Origin: Nocardia grenadensis NBRC 108939
GTDB taxonomy: Bacteria; Actinomycetota; Actinomycetes; Mycobacteriales; Mycobacteriaceae
DNA length: 64,000 bases
Direction of reading: 5' to 3'
NCBI RefSeq assembly: GCF_001613445.1
Contig: NZ_BDCJ01000004.1
Coordinates: forward strand, 62,001-126,000
Under the pieces are notes generated by a model. It was not told the DNA's origin. It saw only the letters and a list, made by a program, of their open reading frames with translations, and made no database searches. Positions 37,489 to 47,112 of this stretch are shown in pieces. The translations under genes and the position numbers were made by a program. Each line of letters opens with the position of its first letter. Position 1 is the stretch's first letter.

Positions 37489-39498
37489 GTGGCCGTTGTC
37501 GGCGTCGTCAAGCGACTGCTGGTAGGGCCCGCGTTACGTACCGAACGCGAGCGGGGGCAATTGCTGCCCAAGTGGCTGGCCCTTCCGGTGTTCTGCTCGG
37601 ATCCGATCTCGTCGGTGGCCTACGCCACCGAGCAGATCCTGCTGATAGTCGGTCTCGGCGGCGTCACCTACCTGGGATTGGCCGCACCCGTCTCGGTGGC
37701 GGTCGGGGTACTGCTGGCGGTGGTCGTGCTCTCCTACCGGCAGACGTGCCATGCCTATCCCGGTGGCGGCGGGGCGTTCGTGGTCAGCATGGACAACCTC
37801 GGGGAGAAGGCCGCGCTGACCGCTGCCGCGGCCCTGCTGGTCGACTACGTGATGACCGTGACCGTGTCCGTGGTGGCCGGGGTTCTCGCCATCACCTCAC
37901 GGTTTCCGGCTCTGCAGCCGTATGCGGTCGAGCTCGCGGCCGGTGGTGTGATCGTGCTGGCCGTGGCCAACCTCCGCGGGGTGAAGGAGAGCGGGAAGGC
38001 GTTCGCCGCTCCGACCTATGCATTCATTGTGCTGGTCTTCCTGCTGCTCGCCACCGCGGCCGCCCGGGACGTGTTCGGCGTCGGGATCCCCCTCGCGTCG
38101 GGGGCCGGTGAGCAGCTGGTCGCGCGCGAACCGACCGGCGGATACCTGACCGTTTTGTTGGCGCTGCGGGCATTCGCGTCGGGCTGCACCGCCCTGACCG
38201 GTGTCGAAGCGATCAGCAACGGCATTCCGTCCTTCCGCCCACCCAGGGCCCGCAATGCGGCCACCACGTTGACGATCATGGGTGCGCTGGCCATCGCCAT
38301 GTTCACCGGGCTCACCGCTCTGGCATTGAAAATGCATGCCCGGGCCTATCCCGACGGCTTCCCGTCGGTGATCAGCCAGCTCGGTGCCGGAATATGGGGA
38401 GCGAATTCGATAGCGTTCCTGCTCTTCCAGCTCTCGACCGCGGCAATTCTGATCCTTGCCGCCAATACCGCATTCAACGGTTTCCCGGTCCTGGCCTCGA
38501 TCCTGGCACGGAACCGGTACCTGCCACGGCAGCTGCACCACCGCGGTGACCGGCTCGTCTATTCCAACGGTGTGCTCCTGCTCGCGGGCTTCGCGGTCGT
38601 GCTGATCATCGGTTTCGACGCCAATATCGACAAATTGATCCAGCTCTACATCGTCGGGGTGTTCACCTCGTTCACACTGAGCCAGACCGGTATGGTCCGC
38701 CGCTGGCAACGCCTCCGCGCGCAGACCTCCGAGCCGGTGACCCGCACCCGTATGCGCCGGTCACAACTGATCAATCTCACCGGCGCGGTGACCACCGGAC
38801 TGGTCCTGATCATCGTTATCCGCTACAAGTTCGCCGGCGGCGCCTACCTGGCGATCATCGCCATGGTGGTGCTGTACGCGATGATGAAGGCGATCAATGT
38901 CCACTACCGCCGGGTCGGTGCGACGATGTCGGTGCCCGAGCACGCCGAACTCGTCCAGCCCAGCCGCAATCATGCGATCGTGCTGGTCTCCCAGGTCAAC
39001 CGACCCACCGTATTCGCCCTCGGGTACGCCAAGCTCACCCGTCCGGACCGGATCACCGCACTGTCGGTCGCCATCGACGAACCCGAAGCCCGGCGGCTCC
39101 GCGACAAATGGGAGCGGCAACACTTCGACATCCCGTTGACGATCGTCGAATCCCCCTATCGGGAGATCACCCGGCCGATCCTCGGCTATATCCGCCGACT
39201 ACGCCGCGGTTACCCGCGCGATGTCGTGACCGTCGTGATCCCCGAGCACGTCGCCGGACACTGGTGGGAACAACTACTGCACAACCAGAGCGCACTGCGC
39301 CTGAAGACCCGGTTGCATTTCGAACCCGGGGTCGTCGTCGCCAGCGTGCCCTACCAGCTGCGGCCCGCCCTCGGCCCGGAGCCGGCTGCGGACACCGAAC
39401 CCGGACAGCAACCGGATATCCGGGCAGCGACGCCGGTGACGAGCCGCAGCCGTACCGGTACCGATCCGACGGTAGGGTCGAAGCGTGACGATCGGTGA
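37489..39498 (+). CDS. APC-superfamily permease with large C-terminal domain
   Basis: A 669-residue amino-acid/polyamine/organocation-type permease. Twelve helices occupy residues ~35-490, beginning FCSDPISSVAYATEQILLIVG and with CHAYPGGGGAFVVS in helix 2. FASGCTALTGVEAISNGIP is the next conserved segment. The last ~170 residues are a soluble domain that starts around ELVQPSRNHAIVLVSQVNRPT. Mycobacteria have homologous long permeases of unknown substrate. The GTG at 37489 behind a TATGCT box is taken as a leaderless start. The 3' end overlaps the terD-like gene by 14 bases. Confidence 0.85.
   Translation: MAVVGVVKRLLVGPALRTERERGQLLPKWLALPVFCSDPISSVAYATEQILLIVGLGGVTYLGLAAPVSVAVGVLLAVVVLSYRQTCHAYPGGGGAFVVSMDNLGEKAALTAAAALLVDYVMTVTVSVVAGVLAITSRFPALQPYAVELAAGGVIVLAVANLRGVKESGKAFAAPTYAFIVLVFLLLATAAARDVFGVGIPLASGAGEQLVAREPTGGYLTVLLALRAFASGCTALTGVEAISNGIPSFRPPRARNAATTLTIMGALAIAMFTGLTALALKMHARAYPDGFPSVISQLGAGIWGANSIAFLLFQLSTAAILILAANTAFNGFPVLASILARNRYLPRQLHHRGDRLVYSNGVLLLAGFAVVLIIGFDANIDKLIQLYIVGVFTSFTLSQTGMVRRWQRLRAQTSEPVTRTRMRRSQLINLTGAVTTGLVLIIVIRYKFAGGAYLAIIAMVVLYAMMKAINVHYRRVGATMSVPEHAELVQPSRNHAIVLVSQVNRPTVFALGYAKLTRPDRITALSVAIDEPEARRLRDKWERQHFDIPLTIVESPYREITRPILGYIRRLRRGYPRDVVTVVIPEHVAGHWWEQLLHNQSALRLKTRLHFEPGVVVASVPYQLRPALGPEPAADTEPGQQPDIRAATPVTSRSRTGTDPTVGSKRDDR
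39473..39478 (+). promoter_or_regulatory. Leaderless -10 box inside the permease 3' end
   Basis: TAGGGT lies 6 nt before the GTG at 39485. It supports the long form of the TerD-domain protein, because it marks a separate promoter for that exact start. Confidence 0.45.
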
Positions 39499-40507
39499 GG
39501 GGGAACCACATGCCCGGCCCGACCCGCCCGGCCCATCCGCCACCGCGGAACACCTCCGCCGGGCCGTTTGGTCGGCGAATGCCGAATCCGCGCGCGCCAC
39601 ACGCGTCGCGCACGAGGCGGGGTTCGGGTTGAGCCGGGACTCGATCGAGCTGATCGAGTTGCGACGCCGAGTCCTTTCTATCGCCGACACGCTCGACCGC
39701 GGCGACAGCACGCACATAATCGAGCACCCCGCGAGTGCGGCCGGAGCGTCATCGCACCGGCACGGTTCACTCCACGGCACCGCGGAACCCGGTCACGGAC
39801 CGACGTTCCGGTCCGTGCCACGTCTGGACACCGCAGCGGTGAGAACCGCGGATCCGGTACCGATCCCCGCGTCCACGACTCCTCTCGGCGGGCACCATAC
39901 CGGGGGTCGTACCGAAAGGAAAGGAACCGGCAGGGGCGTCGCTCTCGCCGAGGGCGGCAATGTCTCGCTGTACGAACAGGCTCCGAACCTGACCGCGGTC
40001 GCGGTCGGGCTGGGCTGGGATGTGCGCGCCACCGCCGGCACGGACTTCGATCTCGACGCCAGTGCCCTGGCCACGGGTCCAGATCGAAAAGTACTCTCCG
40101 ACCGGCATTTCGTCTTCTACAACAACCTGCGCTCCCCCGAGGGCAGCATCGAGCACACCGGCGACAACCGCACCGGTGAAGGCGAGGGAGACGACGAAGT
40201 GATCAATGTCGACCTCGCGGCCACACCACCGACGATCACCAATATCCTCTTCCCCGTCTCCATCCACGACGCCCACGCCCGGCAACAGTCGTTCGGCCAG
40301 GTACGCAACGCGTTCATTCGAATCGTCGACCGCGCCACCGGCGCCGAACTCGCCCGCTACGATCTGACCGAGGACGCCTGCTGCGAGACCGCGATGGTCT
40401 TCGGTGAGCTCTACCGCCACGGCGACGAGTGGAGGTTCCGTGCCAGCGGGCGAGGTTACGCGTCCGGACTGGCCGGGATAGCCCGCGACCACGGCGTCGA
40501 TATCTGA
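39485..40507 (+). CDS. TerD-domain protein with 150-residue N-terminal extension
   Basis: A 340-residue protein. Residues ~151-340 are a full TerD/tellurium-resistance domain (GNVSLYEQAP, VGLGWDVRAT, the calcium-binding GTDFDLDASA, FYNNLRSPEG and HTGDNRTGEGEGDDE). Residues 1-150 are unlike TerD: a helical stretch (~20-75) then a Ser/His/Pro-rich linker. TerD proteins normally start exactly at GVxLxxGGN. Here that place has AGG (39932-39934) instead of ATG, 6 nt after aagga. So either a start codon was lost and the domain is now fused, or the long form is genuine. The GTG at 39485 has its own -10 box. Confidence 0.8.
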   Translation: MTIGEGEPHARPDPPGPSATAEHLRRAVWSANAESARATRVAHEAGFGLSRDSIELIELRRRVLSIADTLDRGDSTHIIEHPASAAGASSHRHGSLHGTAEPGHGPTFRSVPRLDTAAVRTADPVPIPASTTPLGGHHTGGRTERKGTGRGVALAEGGNVSLYEQAPNLTAVAVGLGWDVRATAGTDFDLDASALATGPDRKVLSDRHFVFYNNLRSPEGSIEHTGDNRTGEGEGDDEVINVDLAATPPTITNILFPVSIHDAHARQQSFGQVRNAFIRIVDRATGAELARYDLTEDACCETAMVFGELYRHGDEWRFRASGRGYASGLAGIARDHGVDI

Positions 40508-40625
40508 GTCGCGGTCGCGATGATCATCCGGAGGTTGCGGCCGGCGATGGTGATGGCGTGGCCGCGGTCGCCGGTCGGGGTCTCGGTGATCGAGAACGGT
40601 TCGTCACGTGACTGCCTCGGCGATC

Positions 40626-40631
40626 TAACTT
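40626..40631 (+). promoter_or_regulatory. Leaderless -10 box for ene-reductase gene
   Basis: TAACTT ends 7 nt before the GTG at 40639, with no ribosome site in between. The 131-bp gap before it contains no gene. Confidence 0.4.
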
Positions 40632-40638
40632 CCTACTC

Positions 40639-42753
40639 GTGACCCGCACGCAGACCTTTCCGCACCTCCTCGCTCCCGGGACCATCGGTCCGATGACCCT
40701 GACCAACCGCGTGGTCATGCCGGCGATGGATATGAACCTCTGCGACGACGGCGAGATAGAGCAGGGCGATATCGACCATTTCGCCGCCCGCGCGGCCGGC
40801 GGGACCGGGCTGATCATCACCGGCGCCTGCGCTGTCGCCTATCCGATCGGGTGCGCGAGCACCAAGGAACCCGGTCTCTCCGAGGACCGCTTCGTCCCCG
40901 GGCTGCGAGAGCTGGCCGACGCCGTCCACGCCGCGGGCAGCAAACTATGCGTGCAGATGACACACCACGGCAAAATCGCGCGTATCGACACCGTCCAGGG
41001 CCGGCCGCTGCTGGTCCCGTCGGCGCCGGGCGCGCCCGCCGATCTGTCCGCACTGGCGGACAACACCCCCGATGAGCTGCAGAAGATGGGGGCCGTCACC
41101 GGTGGCAGGCATGCCACATATCATGAGGCGACGAAGGACGATATCGACTGGTTGGTGCGCTGCTTCGCCGCGGCCGCCGCCCGGGTGCGCGACGCCGGTG
41201 CGGACGCGGTCGAGATCCACGTCGCGCACGGCTATGTGCTCGGCGGCTTCCTGAGCCGGGCGGACAACAGGCGCACCGACGAATACGGCGGATCCCTGGA
41301 GAACCGGGCGCGAGCGGCGGTGGAGGTGATCCGCGCGGTCGCGGCGGAGGTCGGCGATTCCCTCGCGATCCTGGTGCGCGTCGCCGGGCGTGAATTCGGC
41401 GAGGACGGCGCGCTGACCACCGAGGAGGCCGTGGCGGCCGCGGTGCTGTTCGAGGCGGCCGGCGCCGACGCCCTCCACATCACCGGATGGGGGCGCAACC
41501 CGTTCTCCAATTTCACCGACGGCCCCCTGCCCGATGAGGTCGGCGCCTATACCGAACTGGCGGCCGAGGTGAAGAAGGCCGTGCGTATTCCGGTGATCGC
41601 CGTCGGCCGGATACTCCCGGAGGTCGGTGAGAAGGCGATCGCGGAAGGCGCGGCCGACTTCGTCGCGATGGGGCGCCAGCTACTCGCCGACCCGGAACTG
41701 GTGAACAAGCTGCGCGCGGGAAGTCCACAACAGATTCGCCCCTGCATCAATTGCTATGTGTGCGTGCAGGAGAACTTCTGGGACGACACTCCCCTGTGCG
41801 CGGTGAATCCCGCGCTGGGCAGTGAATCGCTGCTTCCGCTGGTGCGCGCCGATGCCCGCAAGCATGTCGTTGTCGTCGGCGCGGGTCCGGGCGGACTCGA
41901 GGCCGCCCGGGTGGCCGCCGAACGCGGGCACCGGGTCACGGTGCTGGACAAGTCGGATCGGCTCGGCGGCACCCTCTGGTTCTCCGGCCTCACCACACCC
42001 GACAACCAGCGACTGCTGAAGTGGCTCACCGTTCAGGTCGACCGTCCGGATATCGATATCCGCCTGAACTCCGAAGCCACCGTATCGTCGATCCGGGCGC
42101 TGAACCCGGACGCGGTGGTCGTCGCCACCGGAGCGGTGCGCGGGCGTCCGGCGGTGCCCGGTAGCGAGCTACCGCACGTGCACACCGGCGACACCCTGCG
42201 CGCCCTGCTGACCGGTTCCGGGGACGTCGCGCGGGTATCGGCACTGCTGCGGGTCATCGCCACACTGGGCAAACTCTTCGGTATCACCAAGAGCCCGACC
42301 GCGATCCGCGCCGTCACCCGCAGGTATCTGCCGATCGGCAAGAACGTCGTCGTGATCGGTGGGTCCCTGGTAGGACTGGAACTCGCGGAATTCCTGGCCG
42401 AACGTGGGCGTAACGTGACGTTGCTCGAGGAAGGCCGGCAACTCGGCGTGCCGATGGCGATGCCGCGGCGGTGGACTGCCGTTCGCCACGCAAGTGCGGC
42501 GGGCGTGCGACTGCACCGCGGTGCCACGATGCTGCGGATCACCGAATCGGACGTCGAGTTTCGTATCGGGGACCGGGTGCAGACCACACCGGCGGATATG
42601 GTGGTCGTCGCCTCCGAGGTTTCGGCGCGAGCACCGCTGGCCGAGGCGCTGGCGGGGACGGTTCCCGAAATCCATGTGGTGGGGGACGCCGCGAAGGTCG
42701 ATTACATCCAGGGCGCGATTCATTCCGCGTGGGATGTCGCGACCGAGTTGTGA
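40639..42753 (+). CDS. FMN/FAD/Fe-S oxidoreductase (2,4-dienoyl-CoA reductase type)
   Basis: A 704-residue enzyme of the old-yellow-enzyme family. The N-terminal TIM barrel binds FMN, with the conserved pair in HVAHGYVLGGFLSR. A cysteine cluster motif (CINCYVC then Cys 12 positions later) binds [4Fe-4S]; its spacing C-x2-C-x2-C-x11-C is one residue shorter than the usual C-x2-C-x3-C. Two dinucleotide folds follow (VVVVGAGPGGLEAA and VVVIGGSLVGLELAE) for FAD and NAD(P)H. It reduces activated C=C bonds, for example in unsaturated fatty-acid or xenobiotic degradation. It is monocistronic as far as can be seen. Confidence 0.88.
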   Translation: MTRTQTFPHLLAPGTIGPMTLTNRVVMPAMDMNLCDDGEIEQGDIDHFAARAAGGTGLIITGACAVAYPIGCASTKEPGLSEDRFVPGLRELADAVHAAGSKLCVQMTHHGKIARIDTVQGRPLLVPSAPGAPADLSALADNTPDELQKMGAVTGGRHATYHEATKDDIDWLVRCFAAAAARVRDAGADAVEIHVAHGYVLGGFLSRADNRRTDEYGGSLENRARAAVEVIRAVAAEVGDSLAILVRVAGREFGEDGALTTEEAVAAAVLFEAAGADALHITGWGRNPFSNFTDGPLPDEVGAYTELAAEVKKAVRIPVIAVGRILPEVGEKAIAEGAADFVAMGRQLLADPELVNKLRAGSPQQIRPCINCYVCVQENFWDDTPLCAVNPALGSESLLPLVRADARKHVVVVGAGPGGLEAARVAAERGHRVTVLDKSDRLGGTLWFSGLTTPDNQRLLKWLTVQVDRPDIDIRLNSEATVSSIRALNPDAVVVATGAVRGRPAVPGSELPHVHTGDTLRALLTGSGDVARVSALLRVIATLGKLFGITKSPTAIRAVTRRYLPIGKNVVVIGGSLVGLELAEFLAERGRNVTLLEEGRQLGVPMAMPRRWTAVRHASAAGVRLHRGATMLRITESDVEFRIGDRVQTTPADMVVVASEVSARAPLAEALAGTVPEIHVVGDAAKVDYIQGAIHSAWDVATEL

Positions 42754-42888
42754 GTTCTGGCGACTCGTTTCACCAGAAACAGCGCGCGCCGAAAGGGTGA
42801 TTACACGCTGTTCTCACAACCGTTCGGCCAATTCTGTCATCGGCCCGAAAATTGGCCGTTTCGCGCTCCGACGCGGGCCGCCGCAGGA

Positions 42889-42937
42889 CGATGAAGTCAT
42901 GCGCTGCGACGGGCCGGCGGAGCGCATGACTTCATCG
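42889..42937. repeat. 17-bp perfect inverted repeat upstream of MFS gene
   Basis: cgatgaagtcatgcgct (42889-42905) is exactly complementary to agcgcatgacttcatcg (42921-42937), with a 15-nt loop. It lies in the 412-bp gene-free stretch 42754-43165. It could be a terminator of the ene-reductase gene, although 136 bp away, or a dyad operator for the following exporter. Nothing else in the stretch is recognisable. Confidence 0.7.
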
Positions 42938-43165
42938 GCGATCATCGGCCCAGCCACGTCGAGAGCCTCGAAAACCTCTCGTCACCGGCTTATTCGGCGA
43001 TGGCGATGTCATCGGCCGGAAGCATCGCCGTCACCGCTGATCAACCGGCCGTCCGACGACTCCCGCACAACGAGACCACATCCCTGCTGTGCTGTGCGTC
43101 ACTCTAGCCTGTGCCGACGTGGCGGATTTTCCCTCCGTTTCACGAACGCTCTCTGGAGGAATTCC

Positions 43166-44620
43166 ATGACGACATTCCCTGACCCGGTGGCCCCGGTCGG
43201 TCCGGCCCCCACATCCGGACGCTTCGCCAGGAAACGTTCCACGGGGACGATCATCACCATTCTGGTACTCGTCGAGATAATCAGCGCATTCGAATCGTCG
43301 ATGGTCTTCGCCGCGATCCCGACACTCATCCGGGATTTCGGCAGTGATGCCGGTACGGTCGGCTGGACGGTCACCGCGTTCCTTCTGGTGGCGGCGGCCG
43401 CGGCGGCCGTATGCGGTCGTCTCGGTGATATGTACGGTCGCGAGCGGGTTCTCGTCGTGATCCTCGCGGCCACGGTGGTCGGTTCCCTGATCAGCGCGCT
43501 CGGCGACAGTATCGGCGCCATCATCCTCGGCCGCGCCGTCCAAGGCTTGGCCGGCGCCATCCTCCCCCTGTGTGTCGGGCTGGCCCGTGAACATCTGTCG
43601 AAGACGAAGATTCCGGTTGCCGTGGCCGTCATCTCCGGAACGGCTATCGCCGCGGGTGCCGCCGCGGCCTATATAGCCGGCCTGATGATCGACTACGCCA
43701 GCTGGCATATGATCTTCGTCGTCGCGGCGGTGTACGCCGCCTGCATGCTCGCCCTGGTGCTGTTCGTGCTGCCCTGGCGGCCCCCCACCGGGGCGACGCA
43801 GAAGATCGATTATCTGGGCGCCCTGGTCTTCGCACCGGCCATCGCGGCAATCCTGCTGGGTATCAACAAGGTCAGCGCTTGGGGCTGGACCGACGGCAAA
43901 ACCCTCGGCCTGATCCTCGGCGGATCTGTCGCCCTGCTGCTGTGGGTACGCTGGGAACTCCGGGTGGCGGATCCGATCGTCGATGTCCGGATACTCACCG
44001 ATCGCCCCCTCGCCTTGACGATGCTCGCCACCGTGACGCTGGCCGCGGGCCCCTTCGGTATCGGCAATATGGTCAACGCGCTGATCCTGCAATCCCCGCA
44101 GGACGCACCGTTCGGCATCGGTATGTCACCCTCCGACGCCGGTCTACTGACCTTCGCCGGCGCGATGTTCGGTTTCGCCTTCACCCCGCTCAGCGGCCGA
44201 CTCACCCGCACCGTGGGATCCCGGATATCGCTGCTGATCGGCGGCCTGATCTATGCGGCGGGTTGCGTACTCACCTACTTCTCCCACCATTCGATGCTGG
44301 GGATGTTCGTTGTGCTGGTGTGTGTCTCGGTCGGGGCCTCGTTCGCGTACACCGCCCTGCAGAACCTCATCGTCGAGACCGTGGCCGTGGAGAACACCAG
44401 TGAAGTCGCGGGGCTCAATGCCGTCGTTCGCACCGCCGGACAGGGCATCGGTACCTCCGTCGCCGGTGCGGTGCTGGCGGCGACCGCCGTCGCCGGGGTC
44501 AACACCGCGTTCGGTCTCGACGCCGTCGTCACGATCATGCTCGTCGGCACGGTACTCACCGTCGCTCTCTCGCTACTGATCCGACGCGGCACCGTCTACA
44601 CCACCTCCACCGGGACATAA
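43166..44620 (+). CDS. MFS transporter (drug/DHA2-like)
   Basis: A 484-residue transporter with 14 predicted helices after a short polar N-terminus. Loop 2-3 is GRLGDMYGRER (motif A), helix 5 carries SGTAIAAGAAAAYIAG in the motif-C position, and a loop has FTPLSGRLTR. It probably exports a small toxic molecule. The ATG at 43166 follows ggagga at 5 nt; the longer open frame upstream overlaps a palindrome and is not coding. No regulator lies next to it. Two strong hairpins follow the stop. Confidence 0.88.
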   Translation: MTTFPDPVAPVGPAPTSGRFARKRSTGTIITILVLVEIISAFESSMVFAAIPTLIRDFGSDAGTVGWTVTAFLLVAAAAAAVCGRLGDMYGRERVLVVILAATVVGSLISALGDSIGAIILGRAVQGLAGAILPLCVGLAREHLSKTKIPVAVAVISGTAIAAGAAAAYIAGLMIDYASWHMIFVVAAVYAACMLALVLFVLPWRPPTGATQKIDYLGALVFAPAIAAILLGINKVSAWGWTDGKTLGLILGGSVALLLWVRWELRVADPIVDVRILTDRPLALTMLATVTLAAGPFGIGNMVNALILQSPQDAPFGIGMSPSDAGLLTFAGAMFGFAFTPLSGRLTRTVGSRISLLIGGLIYAAGCVLTYFSHHSMLGMFVVLVCVSVGASFAYTALQNLIVETVAVENTSEVAGLNAVVRTAGQGIGTSVAGAVLAATAVAGVNTAFGLDAVVTIMLVGTVLTVALSLLIRRGTVYTTSTGT

Positions 44621-44635
44621 CCGATCCGGCGTCGC

Positions 44636-44736
44636 GCCCGGGGCCGTGTCACAGCGGCTCGGCCCCGGGCCGCCGGCTCGTCGAGGTGTGGACCGGCAGT
44701 GGCCCTTTCCACCCGGTCGGCGGAAAGGGCCACTGC
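44636..44736 (+). terminator. Two tandem hairpins after the MFS gene
   Basis: First hairpin: gcccggggccg (44636-44646) pairs perfectly with 44660-44670. Second: gcagtggccctttcc (44696-44710) pairs perfectly over 15 bp with 44722-44736, loop 11 nt. Together they form a double terminator 15-115 bp past the stop. The remaining stretch to 44986 shows no gene. Confidence 0.8.
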
Positions 44737-44986
44737 GGATTCCCGAGGGTTCGGCCGAGGCTGAACGGGGCTCCGTACAGGGGGGTTTTCGAATAGTGGT
44801 CGCCGATGATCTCGATCACCGTGTACGACCGGCCGCCGAAGTGGTTGCGATCACCCGCGCACGCCTCTCGTCCGGGCTCCACCGATGGACCGCGATCCCG
44901 GCCATCGAGACCACGATGCCGGAATGCCCGAGGCGACGGCGAATATGAGCGGATCGGTTCCTGACACCGTCTACTAGAGGAGCGCT

Positions 44987-45730
44987 GTGAAACTGCAGAA
45001 CAAGGTTGCGATCGTCACCGGCGGAGCCGGCGGGATCGGCCGCGCGATCACCACCGTGTTCATCCGACAGGGAGCGAATGTCCTCTTCGCCGATATCGAC
45101 CGGGACCGCGGTGCCGCGCTCGAGGCCGAACTCGGCGCGCGGTCACGGTTCCTGCCCATCGATATTTCGCAGCCCACCGCCGCGGCCGCGATCCGCGATG
45201 CCGCGATCTCCGCTTTCGGTGCTGTCGACATCCTGATCAACAATGCGCACGCGTCCCGGCAGGCCCTGCTGGTGGACACCACAGCCGAAATGTTCGACCT
45301 GTCGTTTCGTACCGGCTTCTTCCCTACCGTGCAGCTCATGCAGGCCTGCTACGAGGAGTTGAAGAAGTCGAGAGGTGTGGTCGTCAACTTCGCTTCCGGA
45401 TCGGGGCTCGACGGGATGCCGAAGCAGACCTCGTATGTGGCGGCCAAGGAGGCGATCCGCGGCGTGAGCCGGGTCGCGGCCAACGAATGGGCGCCCGACG
45501 GTATCCGGGTGAACGTGGTCTGCCCCTTCGCCGCGACCGAAGGAGTGACCGCCTGGGGCGCGCAACATCCGGATCAGGCGGCCGCGGCCGTATCGAAAGT
45601 ACCGCTGGCACGAATCGGGGACCCCGAAAACGATATCGCCCCGATCGTCGTCTTCCTGGCCTCGGAAGAGTCCCGGTACATGACCGGACAGACCGTGATG
45701 GCCGACGGTGGCATGATCCAGCTGCGCTGA
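44987..45730 (+). CDS. Short-chain dehydrogenase/reductase
   Basis: A 247-residue classical SDR. The cofactor motif TGGAGGIG is near residue 11, Asp in FADID suggests NAD preference, and NNAH replaces NNAG. The catalytic Ser is in FASGSG and the catalytic pair is YVAAK near residue 153. It interconverts an alcohol and a ketone. It starts on GTG after agaggag. It faces the hydroxylase gene tail to tail (28-bp gap), both probably in the same degradation route. Confidence 0.9.
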   Translation: MKLQNKVAIVTGGAGGIGRAITTVFIRQGANVLFADIDRDRGAALEAELGARSRFLPIDISQPTAAAAIRDAAISAFGAVDILINNAHASRQALLVDTTAEMFDLSFRTGFFPTVQLMQACYEELKKSRGVVVNFASGSGLDGMPKQTSYVAAKEAIRGVSRVAANEWAPDGIRVNVVCPFAATEGVTAWGAQHPDQAAAAVSKVPLARIGDPENDIAPIVVFLASEESRYMTGQTVMADGGMIQLR

Positions 45731-45758
45731 TCGGGCGGCCGGCCCCGCACGGACCGGG

Positions 45759-46925
45759 TCAGACGAGATTGTCTTCCACCGGTAGCCCCAGTGCGCCCCG
45801 GCCGTACAGGGCGAGAGCGCGTTCGGGCTCGTTGGCGACGTGCGCACTACCGGCGTGCGCGTCCCGCCAGGCCCGCTCGATCGGGTTCCCGCGGTGCAGT
45901 GAATTGCCCCCGGCCGTCTTGAACAGGAGATCGATTGCCTCCAGGCAGCGTTCGCCGGCCCGCACCTGATCGCGGCGTGACCGCAGGCGCATCCACGTCG
46001 GCAGCTCCGCACCGGCGCGGGCCAGGTCCCACAGATCGCCGAGGTTGCGCTCCAGCTGGAGGGTGGCCGCATCGACCTCCGACGCGGCTCGGGCCACAGC
46101 CACCTGGGCGAACGGGTCTTCGGCGAAATGGCCACCGCCGAGGCTGAGCCGTACTCGTTCCCGCATCTCGCCCAGATACGATCCGTAGCAGCCGGCGACA
46201 ATACCCACGATCGGGACCGTGACGGCGTAGGTGAAGATCGTGGCGAACGGCAACCGATAGAGCGGACCCGTGTTGACCTTCTGACCCGGTCCGCGCAGCT
46301 GGGCGGTCTCGTAGTTGCGCACGACCCGATGCTCCGGAACGAACGCTCTGTCCACCGTGATCGCCTTGCTCGCCGTACCGCGCATTCCCACCACGTCCCA
46401 GACATCCCGAATGCTGTAGTCCCGCTCCGGAACCAGCGCGGTCATGAAGTCGACCGGCCGGCCTTCGGCTCCGAAGAGCAACCCCCCGAGCAACGCCCAC
46501 GACGGGTGGTCGCAACCCGACGAGAACTTCCAGTGGCCGGTGAGCTCGTACCCGCCGTCCACCGCCACCAGCTGCCCCGTCGGCGCGTACGCCGAGGACA
46601 CCGGCACCGAGCTGTCGGCACCCCAGACCTCGTCCTGGGCACGCTGGTCGAACAGCGCCAGATGCCACAGATGCGCACCCAGCACCGCCGTCAGCCATCC
46701 GGTGGAACCACACGCCCCGGAGACTTCGCGCACGATCCGGTAGAACTCCACCGGATCGCCCTCGGCCCCGCCGTAGCGTCCGGGCTGCAACATCGCCAGG
46801 ACACCCGTGCTCCGCAATTCATCGATGGTCCGGCGGGGGACGTGTCCCGATTCGTCGACCTGCCGCGCCCGCGCGGCGAACACCGGTAACAGCTCGCGCA
46901 CCGCGTGCCGGACATGATCGGTCAT
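45759..46925 (-). CDS. Acyl-CoA-dehydrogenase-fold flavin hydroxylase (HsaA-like)
   Basis: A 388-residue protein of the acyl-CoA dehydrogenase fold, of the subgroup acting as the oxygenase of two-component flavin monooxygenases (HsaA in steroid breakdown, HpaB-like phenol hydroxylases). Indicative stretches are GACGSTGWLTAVLGAHLWHL, TGHWKFSSGCDH and DVVGMRGTASKAI, with C-terminal TAGGNSLHRGNPIERAWRDA. The catalytic Glu of true dehydrogenases is not obvious. It would need reduced flavin from a reductase not encoded here. The ATG follows aggag at 6 nt. IclR genes lie upstream. Confidence 0.82.
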   Translation of the reverse strand: MTDHVRHAVRELLPVFAARARQVDESGHVPRRTIDELRSTGVLAMLQPGRYGGAEGDPVEFYRIVREVSGACGSTGWLTAVLGAHLWHLALFDQRAQDEVWGADSSVPVSSAYAPTGQLVAVDGGYELTGHWKFSSGCDHPSWALLGGLLFGAEGRPVDFMTALVPERDYSIRDVWDVVGMRGTASKAITVDRAFVPEHRVVRNYETAQLRGPGQKVNTGPLYRLPFATIFTYAVTVPIVGIVAGCYGSYLGEMRERVRLSLGGGHFAEDPFAQVAVARAASEVDAATLQLERNLGDLWDLARAGAELPTWMRLRSRRDQVRAGERCLEAIDLLFKTAGGNSLHRGNPIERAWRDAHAGSAHVANEPERALALYGRGALGLPVEDNLV

Positions 46926-47112
46926 CGGGAACTCCTGAGGATTCGGCCGGTCGCGGCGATGGTATGTGGAGGTGCCCGCCGGGATGCCCGGCCAGGTCTC
47001 GTCCAGCGGGACCCGGCAGGTCGGTACCGCGGTCCGGTCATCATCTCCGCGAAGAGTCCGGACGAACCGGGGGCGATCGGCGGTCCGGAGTCCGCGGTAG
47101 GCGCCGCGCGCC

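Noticed and set aside
39932..39934. AGG as a start codon for a short TerD protein
   Set aside because: AGG is not a known initiation codon; the position is reported only as the site of a likely lost ATG.
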